Assembly (NCBI GenBank): GCA_903920405.1
Contig: CAIXMC010000124.1
Location: 1 to 14,885 of the forward strand
From: an uncultured beta proteobacterium
Lineage (GTDB): Bacteria; Pseudomonadota; Gammaproteobacteria; Burkholderiales; Burkholderiaceae_C
Length of the DNA: 14,885 nt
Direction: 5' to 3'
Of the stretch, positions 1 through 7,320 are shown one piece after another. The translations under genes were made by a program, and so were the position numbers. Positions within the stretch are counted from its first letter, which is position 1. Every line of letters begins with the position of its first letter. The notes beneath the pieces were generated by a model that was not told the DNA's origin, made no database searches, and saw only the letters and a program-made list of their open reading frames with translations.

Positions 1-796
1 GCCGCCCCTGCAAGTCGGTCTGTACATCAACGTCTATCACGCGCTGCTCAAAACGAATGTCGCCCCCCAGCGCGATGATGTGAGAGCGCAGGTTTTCCAC
101 CACATTGACCAGTTTGAAAGTGCCAATGTGTGGATGGGCATGCACCAAAATGTCAGGTGGTGCGCCAGCTTGGATCAGCTCTGTCATCACCTTGCGTCCC
201 AAATGGCGAGGGTCTTTGATTTGACTGTAGAGCTTGCCATCCGAAAACGTGCCTGCGCCCCCTTCGCCAAACTGCACGTTGCTCTCAGGGTTGAGAATGC
301 GCTTTCGCCACAGATTCCAGGTATCTGGAATGCGTTCACGAACCTTTTTTCCGCGTTCCAGCACAATGGGTTGTAAGCCCATCTGCGCCAAAATCAACGC
401 AGCAAAGATACCGCAGGGGCCAAAACCAACCACCACCGGGCGCTTTGGCAGGTTCACCGGCGCTTTTGCCATCAGGTGATAAGCCATATCCGGTGTAGGT
501 TGAATATGCGAATGATCAGGGTATGTGTGCAACACCTGCTGCTCCAGTGCTGCGCTGGCCAATGCCACATCAACGGTGTAAACCACCTTGAGATCAGACT
601 TGCGGGCATCAAAACTGCGCTTGAAAACCTGCAATTCACCCACGTCTGAATCAGCGACGTTCAGGGTTTCTATAACCAGACGACGCAGCTCTGTTAAAGG
701 GTGAGGCAAGCCCTCTGCAAAGGCATCCTCAGTCGCGTCGGCCTCACAGCGGATGATGGGGGGCAGGGGGAGTTTGAGTTCAGAAAGACGTAGCAT
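1..796 (-). CDS. NAD(P)/FAD-dependent dehydrogenase, COG2509-like (partial, 3' end outside window)
   Basis: The first 265 codons of a minus-strand gene run off the left edge of the window. After an N-terminal domain of about 115 residues comes a Rossmann dinucleotide-binding fold: RPVVVGFGPCG at residues 119-129 holds the GxGxxG loop, and the acidic residue ending the second strand is E147 in VLERG. A further conserved stretch, FGEGGAGTFSDGKL (176-189), is typical of the COG2509 uncharacterised FAD-dependent dehydrogenases. The physiological substrate of this family is not established, so no pathway is assigned. The start is the only ATG close to the beginning of the homology; its ribosome binding site is weak. 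The gene is transcribed divergently from the phosphohexomutase gene, so the 135 bases between them must hold both promoters, but I see no convincing -35/-10 pair there. Confidence 0.85.
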   Translation of the reverse strand, partial: MLRLSELKLPLPPIIRCEADATEDAFAEGLPHPLTELRRLVIETLNVADSDVGELQVFKRSFDARKSDLKVVYTVDVALASAALEQQVLHTYPDHSHIQPTPDMAYHLMAKAPVNLPKRPVVVGFGPCGIFAALILAQMGLQPIVLERGKKVRERIPDTWNLWRKRILNPESNVQFGEGGAGTFSDGKLYSQIKDPRHLGRKVMTELIQAGAPPDILVHAHPHIGTFKLVNVVENLRSHIIALGGDIRFEQRVIDVDVQTDLQGR

Positions 797-931
797 GATG
801 GACTGGTGTATAAGAATTTGAATCAGTGTAGTGGATACCCAAATCCGCGAGAAACAGGCGTTTTCACAGGGTGTCAGCCCCCTACAATTCGCCGCTCATG
901 ACCGTTTCACCCAAAGACAAGAGGATTTTTC

Positions 932-2314
932 ATGCAGTTATCACCCTCCATTTTCAAAGCCTATGACATTCGTGGTGTCGTACCCGACACCATCAACGTG
1001 GACGTGGTTGAAGGCGTAGGCCGCGCTTTTGGCACGCTGGCCCGCCGCGAGGGTCAAATGACCGTCGCTGTGGGGCGCGATGGTCGATTGAGTGGCCCGG
1101 ATTTAAGTGCCTCCCTGATGCGCGGATTGGTTGACGCGGGCATTGAAGTGATCGACATTGGCATGGCGACCACCCCCATGCTTTACTTTGCTGCCAACAC
1201 CCTGTGTACCAGTGGTATTCAAGTGACCGGCAGTCATAACCCCAAAAATTACAACGGCTTGAAAATGGTAATGGCAGGGCGCGCCATTTATGGCGATGAT
1301 ATTTTGGCCATCAAGCGCATGATGGAATCTGAAACTTGGGAATTAAACAGCGGCGGCCAGATTCGCCCAGTGAATGTATTGGCCGACTATCGGGCACGTG
1401 TTGTGGGTGGCATCCACCTGTCACGTCCCATGAAAATTGTGCTTGACTCTGGTAACGGTGTGGCCGGAGCTTCGGCACCGGCTATTTTGCGGGCCATTGG
1501 CTGCGAGGTCACAGAGCTTTTCAGCGAGGTCGATGGCAATTTTCCCAACCATCACCCAGACCCCAGCAAACTTGAAAATCTGCGCGATGTGGTAGCAGCC
1601 CTTGAGTCTGGCGATGCTGAAATTGGCTTGGCGTTTGATGGCGATGGCGACCGTCTGGGCATTGTGACCAAAGACGGCAACACCATTTACCCCGACCGTC
1701 AAATGATGCTTTTTGCACGTGACGTGCTGCAACGTGTGCCAGGTGGCATTGTTCTTTTTGATGTGAAATGCTCGCAACGTCTAGCCCCCGTCATTGAGGC
1801 AGCAGGAGGCCATGCGCTGATGTTCAAAACAGGCCATTCGCTCATCAAAGCCAAAATGAAAGAAATTGACTCTCCCCTGGGTGGCGAGATGAGCGGTCAT
1901 ATTTTCTTCAAGGAACGCTGGTATGGCTTTGACGATGGCACTTATGCAGCATGTCGATTGCTTGAAATTTTGAGCCAGTCCGAGGATGCCAATGCCGTGC
2001 TCAACGCCCTGCCCACTTCTTTTTCAACCCCAGAACTGAATGTGAAGTGTGCCGAAGGCCAACCCCACACTGTTGTCGATCAATTGGTGGCTCAAGTCAA
2101 TTTTGCAGATCCTGCCACTGTGAACACCATTGACGGTTTGCGAGTCGATTGGCCGGATGGCTTTGGGCTGATTCGTGCGTCAAACACCACACCGGTGCTA
2201 GTCATGCGTTTTGAAGGCCACACACCAGAGGCATTAAACCGCATTCAGACCGACATGCACGCCCTGTTGCACTCCGTCATGCCTGATGCCGTTTTGGACC
2301 AGGCCGCGCATTGA
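932..2314 (+). CDS. Phosphomannomutase/phosphoglucomutase (ManB/AlgC family)
   Basis: This 460-residue protein is full length for the alpha-D-phosphohexomutase superfamily. Such enzymes interconvert mannose-6-P and mannose-1-P, and glucose-6-P and glucose-1-P, in the cytoplasm, supplying sugar nucleotides for LPS and exopolysaccharide. All four diagnostic loops are present: the phosphoserine loop TGSHNPKNYNG with Ser101, the metal-binding DGDGDR at 236-241, the sugar-specificity loop GEMSGH at 318-323, and the phosphate-binding RASNTTP at 415-421. The ATG is preceded by a good AGAGGA ribosome binding site. The stop codon overlaps the TTG start of waaC by 4 nt, so the three LPS genes are probably one operon with translational coupling. 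The order fits the AlgC/ManB bifunctional type rather than GlmM. I cannot decide sugar preference from sequence. Confidence 0.93.
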   Translation: MQLSPSIFKAYDIRGVVPDTINVDVVEGVGRAFGTLARREGQMTVAVGRDGRLSGPDLSASLMRGLVDAGIEVIDIGMATTPMLYFAANTLCTSGIQVTGSHNPKNYNGLKMVMAGRAIYGDDILAIKRMMESETWELNSGGQIRPVNVLADYRARVVGGIHLSRPMKIVLDSGNGVAGASAPAILRAIGCEVTELFSEVDGNFPNHHPDPSKLENLRDVVAALESGDAEIGLAFDGDGDRLGIVTKDGNTIYPDRQMMLFARDVLQRVPGGIVLFDVKCSQRLAPVIEAAGGHALMFKTGHSLIKAKMKEIDSPLGGEMSGHIFFKERWYGFDDGTYAACRLLEILSQSEDANAVLNALPTSFSTPELNVKCAEGQPHTVVDQLVAQVNFADPATVNTIDGLRVDWPDGFGLIRASNTTPVLVMRFEGHTPEALNRIQTDMHALLHSVMPDAVLDQAAH

Positions 2315-3330
2315 AAATCCTCATCGTCAAGCTCTCATCGCTTGGCGACGTGGTTCATGCCATGGCGGCAGTGCAAGACATTCAACAAGCGTGTCCTAAA
2401 GCACAGATCGACTGGGTGGTTGAACGTGGTTTTGCGCCTTTGGTTCGACGTTGCCAGGGTGTACATCGAGCGATTGAATGCGATCTGCGGCGTTGGCGAA
2501 CCTCGCTTTTGGGCACAAACACACTTCGTGCCTGGCATCAATTCAAAACCGAATTGCAGCAAGAAAGCTACGATGCCGTCATTGATCTGCAAGGATTGAG
2601 CAAATCTGCACTGGTGTCATGGCTGGCGCAACTGAACCCCAAGGGCCTGCGCTACAGCATGGCCAACCCAACAGATGGCTCTAGTTTTGAAGCCCCAACG
2701 CGATGGGTGGCCGATGTCGCCATCACATTGCCAACGCATTGCCATGTCATCACACGATCACGTCAACTGTGCGCAGCAGCCCTGGGTTATGCCATTCCAT
2801 CTTATATGTCTTTTGGGCTTGTAAGGCGCATGGATAAAGCACAGTTAGCTATCAAAATAGAAGCATTTTCTAAAGGATTGAAAGGTGTGGTGGCCTTGGT
2901 ACACGGCACATCACGCACTGACAAACAGTGGCCACTGCTACATTGGCGCGCTTTGGCAGAGCGTCTTCATCACGCCGGTTACGGTATCGTTGTGCCGCAT
3001 GGCAATGAGGTTGAGAAGCAGACCAGCCACGACATTGCCCACGGTTTGCCTGATGTCCATGTTTGGCCAAACCTGCCGCTTGATGCACTGACGGATGCCT
3101 TGAGTACGTGTACAGGGGTCATAGGTGTCGATAGCGGGTTAAGCCATATGGCCGTGGCGCTGAACTTGCCGCATGTGCAAATTTATAACTTTGATACCGC
3201 CTGGCGAACGGGGCCGCTGGCTTTGAATCGTCCACGTCAATGCAGCGTGTTCGCCACGCCTACACCTTCAGTCGATGCTGTCTGGCAAGCCTGGGAACGT
3301 GTCTCATTCACAGACAATGCCAACGCATGA
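2311..3330 (+). CDS. waaC: LPS heptosyltransferase I
   Basis: WaaC (RfaC) adds the first L-glycero-D-manno-heptose to Kdo2-lipid A on the cytoplasmic face of the inner membrane (GT-B fold, GT9). The N-terminus MKILIVKLSSLGDVVH matches the family signature; Asp13 is the residue proposed as catalytic base in the E. coli enzyme. The C-terminal domain carries HGTSRTDKQW (198-207) and the nucleotide-sugar loop VDSGLSH (273-279). The length of 339 residues is normal or slightly long. The start is TTG at 2311, overlapping the upstream stop as TTGA; no better start fits the conserved first residues. The gene ends in an ATGA overlap with waaA. The segment around residues 170-190 is AT-richer than the rest and resembles a degenerate family-specific repeat (see the repeat feature at 2821-2870). 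Confidence 0.93.
   Translation: MKILIVKLSSLGDVVHAMAAVQDIQQACPKAQIDWVVERGFAPLVRRCQGVHRAIECDLRRWRTSLLGTNTLRAWHQFKTELQQESYDAVIDLQGLSKSALVSWLAQLNPKGLRYSMANPTDGSSFEAPTRWVADVAITLPTHCHVITRSRQLCAAALGYAIPSYMSFGLVRRMDKAQLAIKIEAFSKGLKGVVALVHGTSRTDKQWPLLHWRALAERLHHAGYGIVVPHGNEVEKQTSHDIAHGLPDVHVWPNLPLDALTDALSTCTGVIGVDSGLSHMAVALNLPHVQIYNFDTAWRTGPLALNRPRQCSVFATPTPSVDAVWQAWERVSFTDNANA
2821..2870 (+). repeat. Degenerate Comamonadaceae-type short palindromic repeat inside waaC (tentative)
   Basis: This stretch contains TAGCTATCAAAATAGAAGC preceded by CATGGATAAAGCACAG. It resembles, in reverse orientation, a short repeat I remember as abundant in Comamonadaceae genomes (a TAGCTATCAAAA core next to a GCGCTNG..-type half palindrome). 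The stretch is in frame and translated as part of WaaC residues about 171-187, a variable linker between the two GT-B domains. A second similar stretch in the same orientation lies in waaA. The assignment rests on memory and weak similarity. Confidence 0.35.
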
Positions 3331-4661
3331 CACGCTGGCTCTATAGCTTGCTGATGTGGCTGGCGCAGCCCTTGTTGTTGTGCAGACTCAAGTACCGAGG
3401 CCAAAAAGAGGCCGGCTATTTGCAAGCCATCCCTGAGCGTTTTGGCCGCTACAAAACGGTACGACCGCCCTGCCCTCTCACCGTATGGATTCACGCCGTG
3501 TCGCTGGGTGAAACACGCGCAGCAGCGATGTTGATCGTCGCCCTGCGATCCCAACTGCCCACCATGCGCTTGCTGCTCACCCACGGCACAGCAACCGGTC
3601 GCCACGAAGGTGTCAAATGCTTGCAGGCAGGCGATGTGCAAGCCTGGCAGCCCTGGGATACGCCGGGTGCGGTGCAGCGTTTTCTGGATCATTTCAAACC
3701 CGACATGGGTATTTTGATGGAAACCGAAATTTGGCCGAACCTGGTCCATGCCTGTCAAAAAAACGGCGTTCCCCTGGTGCTGGCCAATGCACGATTGAGC
3801 GAATCATCGATGCAAAAAGCAAAGCGATTGAGCCTGCTGGCGCGCCCCGCATTTGCCGCACTGACCGCAGTCTGGGCACAAACCCCAGACGATGCAAAGC
3901 GCCTGTCGCAATTGGGCGCGCCTGTGCGTGGGGTGTTGGGCAACCTCAAGTTTGACGCAACCCCTGATGTCGTGCAGTTGGCTTTGGGTCGAAAATGGCG
4001 AAGGTCTATCGCCAAACCCATCGTTATGTTGGCCAGTTCCCGCGAAGGGGAAGAGCTTTCCCTGTTAAAAACTTTAGTATCTTTTTGCCCTCTAACCCAT
4101 GCCCAGTCTGCGTTGATAGCTACAAATTTAATAGTCAATCAAATGCAGTGGCTGATTGTTCCAAGACACCCACAGCGCTTTGATGCAGTAGCCAACCTGA
4201 TTGAATCGCAAGGATGGAAGGTGTCACGCCGAAGCCTTTGGAAAGCTGACACGCCCGATGCCTCATCAGACCCGTTACAGCCTTGTATTTGGCTGGGCGA
4301 CTCTCTGGGCGAAATGGCGCTTTACTATGGTATGGCCGACGTGGCATTGCTCGGTGGCAGTTTTGAACCCCTGGGCGGCCAAAACCTGATTGAAGCCGCC
4401 GCCTGCGCCTGTCCCCTCATCATGGGGCCACACACCTTTAATTTTGAACAAGCCGCACAACAAGCCCAGGCCGCTGGCGCAGCTTTTCGTGCCACTGACT
4501 TTGTGCAAGCGTTATCGCTGGTTCATGCCCTGATCGCAGATGCAGACCAACTACAAACAGCCTCGCATGCCGCCTTTGCCTTTGCCCAGACGCACAAAGG
4601 GGCAACCGAGCGACTGGCTCGTGAGGTGGCGCAGTTGTTGATGGCATCTGGTGATTTATAG
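3327..4661 (+). CDS. waaA: 3-deoxy-D-manno-octulosonic acid (Kdo) transferase
   Basis: WaaA (KdtA) transfers Kdo from CMP-Kdo to lipid IVA at the inner membrane (GT30, GT-B fold). The start chosen is the ATG at 3327, which overlaps the waaC stop as ATGA and begins directly with the N-terminal hydrophobic anchor (WLYSLLMWLAQPLLL, residues 4-18); an in-frame start at 3240 lies inside waaC and is unlikely. Family motifs are HAVSLGE (56-62, Glu62 in the position of the catalytic base), METEIWPN (131-138), GNLKFD (205-210), VPRHP (278-282), GDSLGEM (324-330) and GGSFEPLGGQNLIEA (343-357). The 444 residues make it longer than the E. coli enzyme. Between EGEE and the VPRHP strand it has about 32 residues where E. 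coli WaaA, as I recall it, has about 19; the extra piece coincides with an AT-rich repeat-like stretch. The 3' end of the gene is duplicated at 6964-7012, beyond the restriction-modification islet. Confidence 0.93.
   Translation: MTRWLYSLLMWLAQPLLLCRLKYRGQKEAGYLQAIPERFGRYKTVRPPCPLTVWIHAVSLGETRAAAMLIVALRSQLPTMRLLLTHGTATGRHEGVKCLQAGDVQAWQPWDTPGAVQRFLDHFKPDMGILMETEIWPNLVHACQKNGVPLVLANARLSESSMQKAKRLSLLARPAFAALTAVWAQTPDDAKRLSQLGAPVRGVLGNLKFDATPDVVQLALGRKWRRSIAKPIVMLASSREGEELSLLKTLVSFCPLTHAQSALIATNLIVNQMQWLIVPRHPQRFDAVANLIESQGWKVSRRSLWKADTPDASSDPLQPCIWLGDSLGEMALYYGMADVALLGGSFEPLGGQNLIEAAACACPLIMGPHTFNFEQAAQQAQAAGAAFRATDFVQALSLVHALIADADQLQTASHAAFAFAQTHKGATERLAREVAQLLMASGDL
4061..4142 (+). repeat. 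Repeat-like in-frame insertion within waaA (tentative)
   Basis: This AT-rich stretch encodes an extra segment of WaaA, roughly residues 246-272. It includes CCCTCTAACCCATGCCCAG followed by TTGATAGCTACAAATTTAAT, which looks like a decayed copy of the same short palindromic repeat suspected in waaC, in the same orientation. The insertion keeps the reading frame and falls in a surface-loop region of the second GT-B domain. The extra length is visible in the sequence; the repeat-family assignment is from memory. Confidence 0.4.
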
Positions 4662-4677
4662 GCTGCAAAAACGATTC
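4629..4677 (+). repeat. Left direct repeat (waaA 3' end) flanking the restriction-modification islet
   Basis: These 49 bases cover the last 10 codons of waaA, its TAG stop and 16 bases beyond, ending GCAAAAACGATTC. They align without gaps to 6964-7012 at 41 of 49 positions. The two copies bracket the AT-rich nuclease/methyltransferase pair, so they mark the borders of the acquired segment. Confidence 0.85.
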
Positions 4678-4818
4678 ACCCACTGATCGGCACTGTGTGA
4701 ACAGGGCTGTGAACATACCTTGTTCAGACAACTGCACTGCCCATTGGAGAAAACGCATTGAATGATCACATGGAGGATTTGCTTGCGCGAACTCTTTGAC
4801 CACAAACAGTGATCAAAA

Positions 4819-4877
4819 CCGCGAAAAATTGCTCGATAATTTGAGGAAAATCGAGCTGGTAGCGGATGTGGTTTTTT
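4819..4877 (+). terminator. Candidate stem-loop with T-run after waaA
   Basis: A nested inverted repeat is visible: CCGC (4819-4822) with GCGG (4862-4865), and inside it a perfect 7-bp pair GCTCGAT (4831-4837) with ATCGAGC (4850-4856). It is followed by a run of six T at 4872-4877. It could end the LPS operon transcript, or be a structure in the 5' region of the nuclease gene. The bulges between the stems and the distance to waaA (about 160 bases) keep confidence low. The remaining bases between 4678 and 4899 show no gene that I can support. Confidence 0.3.
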
Positions 4878-4899
4878 AAATCACGGATTCAAAAATGAC

Positions 4900-5784
4900 G
4901 TGAGACCCTTTTCCCATTTCAACTTTTCGAGACTTATTGTGAGTAAAAACGCATACAAAGATTTCACCAAGCGCTTTAGCTTGTTGATCAAAAAACATCC
5001 AGCGTTAATAACAATGACGCTGAGCAATATTTTCACTATGCGACTTATTGGCAATAAAACGCATGGTGATCTTGCTGAAATTGCTATTTCAGAATTTATC
5101 AATCAATACATGTATGACTTTAAATCAATTCATGTTGGAAAGGATTTATATCGGGCAAAATCAAAAGAGGAAGACATTACGGTAGAAAATGAAATTACAA
5201 ACGAAAAATTTCCCATTAGTCTAAAGGCTTATGGGGACGGGCCTTTGCAGTTATCAACTGACAAAACATCACAAATGTTTCCATTACTGGAAAGTCACGG
5301 AGATCGGATTGATGATAAAAAGACAATTGCGGCCATTTTTACTGAAGACGCATTTTCATGCTTTAGCGAAATAAATGTATTGCCGTTAATCTATGACGAG
5401 AAAAAACAGCAATGTAATATCCTGGTGTTTGATGCGGAACTTGCAAGAAACTCAACTGCATACATCAAAAAAGCAACGGAAGGAGCAGGGAGAAAACACC
5501 CTGCATATAGATTTTATGACGATAAAGATAATTATATCTGCGAAGTACGTTATGGCAACGCTTCGGCCAATGCTTTACAGCGCGGCTTGTGGACTAACAC
5601 GAAAAATGCAATCCCATTTTTTAACAGTGTGACAGATGGCTGGATTAACTATTCACACAATTTAATTTTGGTGAAATTATTTTCACACGCTCTTGTATCC
5701 AGCTCAAAAGGACACGCAGCAGCTCTCTCTGAAATAAAAAATGATATTGAAAAACTCAAGCAGGCAAACGGCATTAATGTATAA
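4900..5784 (+). CDS. Putative Type II restriction endonuclease, partner of the downstream methyltransferase
   Basis: I do not recognise the exact family. The protein (294 residues from the GTG at 4900) is soluble, lysine-rich and clearly AT-richer than its neighbours. A restriction-nuclease role is inferred from its 8-nt overlap with a DNA adenine methyltransferase gene and from a plausible PD-(D/E)xK-like core: GDLAE (residues 56-60), ED at 91-92 on a predicted strand, and ISLKAYG (106-112), where the usual acidic residue before xK would be Ser. The start is uncertain: GTG at 4900 and GTG at 4939 (VSKNAYKDF) both lack a strong ribosome binding site, and the second is a natural-looking start. 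Composition and flanking repeats say the pair was acquired horizontally. An alternative is a non-nuclease partner of the methyltransferase, but that is less likely. Confidence 0.65.
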   Translation: MRPFSHFNFSRLIVSKNAYKDFTKRFSLLIKKHPALITMTLSNIFTMRLIGNKTHGDLAEIAISEFINQYMYDFKSIHVGKDLYRAKSKEEDITVENEITNEKFPISLKAYGDGPLQLSTDKTSQMFPLLESHGDRIDDKKTIAAIFTEDAFSCFSEINVLPLIYDEKKQQCNILVFDAELARNSTAYIKKATEGAGRKHPAYRFYDDKDNYICEVRYGNASANALQRGLWTNTKNAIPFFNSVTDGWINYSHNLILVKLFSHALVSSSKGHAAALSEIKNDIEKLKQANGINV

Positions 5785-6919
5785 CTCGACGGCATCACTA
5801 TTTGATAATGCAATTGTGGACATACCTAAAACCCAAGGAATCAAGTACGCTGGCTCAAAACTAAAACTAATTTCACACATCCTGTCCTTGTTCGACGGTA
5901 TTGATGTTAAAACCGTTTTTGATGGATTTTCAGGAACTACCAGAGTTTCACAAGCACTAGCAAAATGCGGGTTCAAAATAACGAGTAACGACATATCCGA
6001 GTGGTCTTATGTCTTTGGTTTGTGTTACTTAAAAAACAGGAAAAAAGCATCAGAGTATAAGGATTTAATTGAACACCTTAATTCTGTTAAAGGCTTTGAC
6101 GGTTGGTTTACTGAAAATTACGGCGGACTTGACTTCGGGGGTGTGGCCATACAGCCAGATGGCTTAAAGAAACCGTGGCAGATTCATAACACGAGAAAAC
6201 TCGACGGAATACGGGAAGAAATAGATCATTTAGCCTTATCTGAAATAGACAAATCTGTTGCCCTGACCAGTTTGATTCTTGCGATGGATAGTGTTGATAG
6301 CACACTCGGACACTTCACGTCGTACCTCAAAGACTGGTCTTCACGTTCTTATAAGAAAGTAGAACTAAAAGTTCCTCACTTATTTGAGAACGAACAAGAA
6401 AATATTGTCTTAAAAGGTGACATTTTTGAGTCGGTGAAATATGTGAATGTTGATTTTGCATATCTCGATCCACCCTATGGTTCAAACAATGAAAAAATGC
6501 CGCCATCAAGAGTGAGATATGCATCCTATTACCATTTGTGGGCAACTGTTTGTAAAAATGACAAGCCAAAACTTTTCGGCGCAGCTCTCAGAAGGGAAGA
6601 TACATCCGATAAAATCGCAGCTACAGTTTTTGAAGAATTCAGAAAAGATAGGTCTGGTCATTTCATAGCCGTAAAAGCTATTGAACAACTTATCAAATCC
6701 GTGAATGCAAAATATGTCGCTCTCTCTTATAGCTCTGGCGGTAAAGCCACAGCTATAGAACTAAATGAAATTCTTAATCGCCATGGGAAGTTAATTAAAA
6801 CAATTGAGCTTGATTATAAAAAAAATGTAATGGCCAACATGAAGTGGACAAATGAATGGCTCAGAGATGCAGATGAGCCAAATCGTGAATTCATTTTTTT
6901 GATTGATAAGCAGGCATAA
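5777..6919 (+). CDS. D12-class N6-adenine DNA methyltransferase (Type II modification enzyme)
   Basis: This protein transfers a methyl group from S-adenosylmethionine to adenine N6 in a specific recognition site, protecting host DNA from the companion nuclease. The D12 (alpha) motif order is present: motif X KYAGSK (23-28), motif I FDGFSGT (48-54), motif III GDIF (214-217) and catalytic motif IV DPPYG (231-235). The 240-380 region should form the rest of the catalytic fold. The ATG at 5777 overlaps the nuclease stop by 8 nt and is preferred over an in-frame ATG at 5741, whose first 12 codons only repeat nuclease coding sequence. The length of 380 residues is on the long side for Dam-like enzymes, mainly from the segment between motifs I and III that carries the target-recognition region. 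I cannot infer the recognition sequence. Confidence 0.88.
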   Translation: MYNSTASLFDNAIVDIPKTQGIKYAGSKLKLISHILSLFDGIDVKTVFDGFSGTTRVSQALAKCGFKITSNDISEWSYVFGLCYLKNRKKASEYKDLIEHLNSVKGFDGWFTENYGGLDFGGVAIQPDGLKKPWQIHNTRKLDGIREEIDHLALSEIDKSVALTSLILAMDSVDSTLGHFTSYLKDWSSRSYKKVELKVPHLFENEQENIVLKGDIFESVKYVNVDFAYLDPPYGSNNEKMPPSRVRYASYYHLWATVCKNDKPKLFGAALRREDTSDKIAATVFEEFRKDRSGHFIAVKAIEQLIKSVNAKYVALSYSSGGKATAIELNEILNRHGKLIKTIELDYKKNVMANMKWTNEWLRDADEPNREFIFLIDKQA

Positions 6920-6963
6920 ATCGCGTAGGAATTTACAGAGACAGTACATTGACCCTTGCTACG

Positions 6964-7012
6964 GTGCAGTTGTTGGTGGCATCTGGTGCACCATAGACGG
7001 CAAAAACGATTC
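6964..7012 (+). repeat. Right direct repeat: diverged remnant of a waaA 3' end
   Basis: This stretch matches 4629-4677 at 41 of 49 positions. Read in the waaA frame it encodes VQLLVASGAP and then a TAG stop (6994-6996), against AQLLMASGDL and TAG in the intact gene; mismatches fall largely where a homologous gene would vary. It is therefore a second, diverged waaA terminus, not a random repeat. It begins 44 bases after the methyltransferase stop codon and closes the islet. Confidence 0.85.
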
Positions 7013-7017
7013 TGATT

Positions 7018-7041
7018 GTTCCCACGCTACAGCGTGGGAAC
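7018..7041. repeat. REP-like perfect palindrome
   Basis: GTTCCCACGCT and its exact reverse complement AGCGTGGGAAC are separated by two bases, giving an 11-bp stem. It lies 5 bases beyond the right direct repeat. I recognise this from memory as a dispersed palindromic element found in many proteobacterial genomes; a terminator role is possible but there is no T-run. Confidence 0.75.
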
Positions 7042-7109
7042 ATGGTGCTTGATGTACCAGCGTTTTGGGGTCTGACGGCATTCGCACTGAGGCATGCCTG
7101 CTTCGGTGG

Positions 7110-7129
7110 CCTACCGCTGGAACGGTAGG
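7110..7129. repeat. Hairpin of the REP-like cluster
   Basis: CCTACCG (7110-7116) and CGGTAGG (7123-7129) form a 7-bp stem around a 6-base loop. It lies in the same gene-free stretch as the GTTCCCACGCT palindrome. Both appear to be parts of one dispersed intergenic module covering about 7018-7149. Confidence 0.6.
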
Positions 7130-7149
7130 GGATGCGTTCCAACGCTCCA

Positions 7150-7269
7150 GAGTTCGACAGTTGATGTCTCTAACAAATTGATTTATTTAAACTTTCCTAA
7201 ATTCATAGCATTTGCAATGGCACGTTTTTCCTGTTGTTAATCAATAACCTACAAGCAACTGTCGAACTC
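7150..7269. repeat. 120-bp AT-rich element with 14-bp terminal inverted repeats (MITE-like)
   Basis: GAGTTCGACAGTTG at 7150-7163 is the exact reverse complement of CAACTGTCGAACTC at 7256-7269. The 92 bases between are AT-rich, with weaker inverted similarity continuing inward (AACAAATTGATT against TTGTTAATCAAT). No protein is encoded. It resembles a miniature non-autonomous transposable element; I did not find a clear target-site duplication. Together with the palindromes it accounts for the gene-free region 7013-7320. Confidence 0.5.
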
Positions 7270-7270
7270 G

Positions 7271-7291
7271 GGAACGCTGGAGCGTGGGAAC
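7271..7291. repeat. Imperfect copy of the REP-like palindrome
   Basis: GGAACGCT, two bases, then AGCGTGGGAAC: the right arm is identical to that of the palindrome at 7018-7041, and the left arm is shortened. It directly abuts the 120-bp inverted-repeat element. Confidence 0.55.
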
Positions 7292-7320
7292 GATAAAACC
7301 ACGACAGGCCAGCGACGACT

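Noticed and set aside
80..479. Plus-strand open frames near the left edge
   Set aside because: They are shadows of the minus-strand FAD-dependent dehydrogenase, whose frame carries clear family motifs.
4678..4899. Possible small gene or regulatory RNA ahead of the nuclease gene
   Set aside because: No open frame with a ribosome binding site and no controller-protein gene is visible; only a weak stem-loop can be supported.
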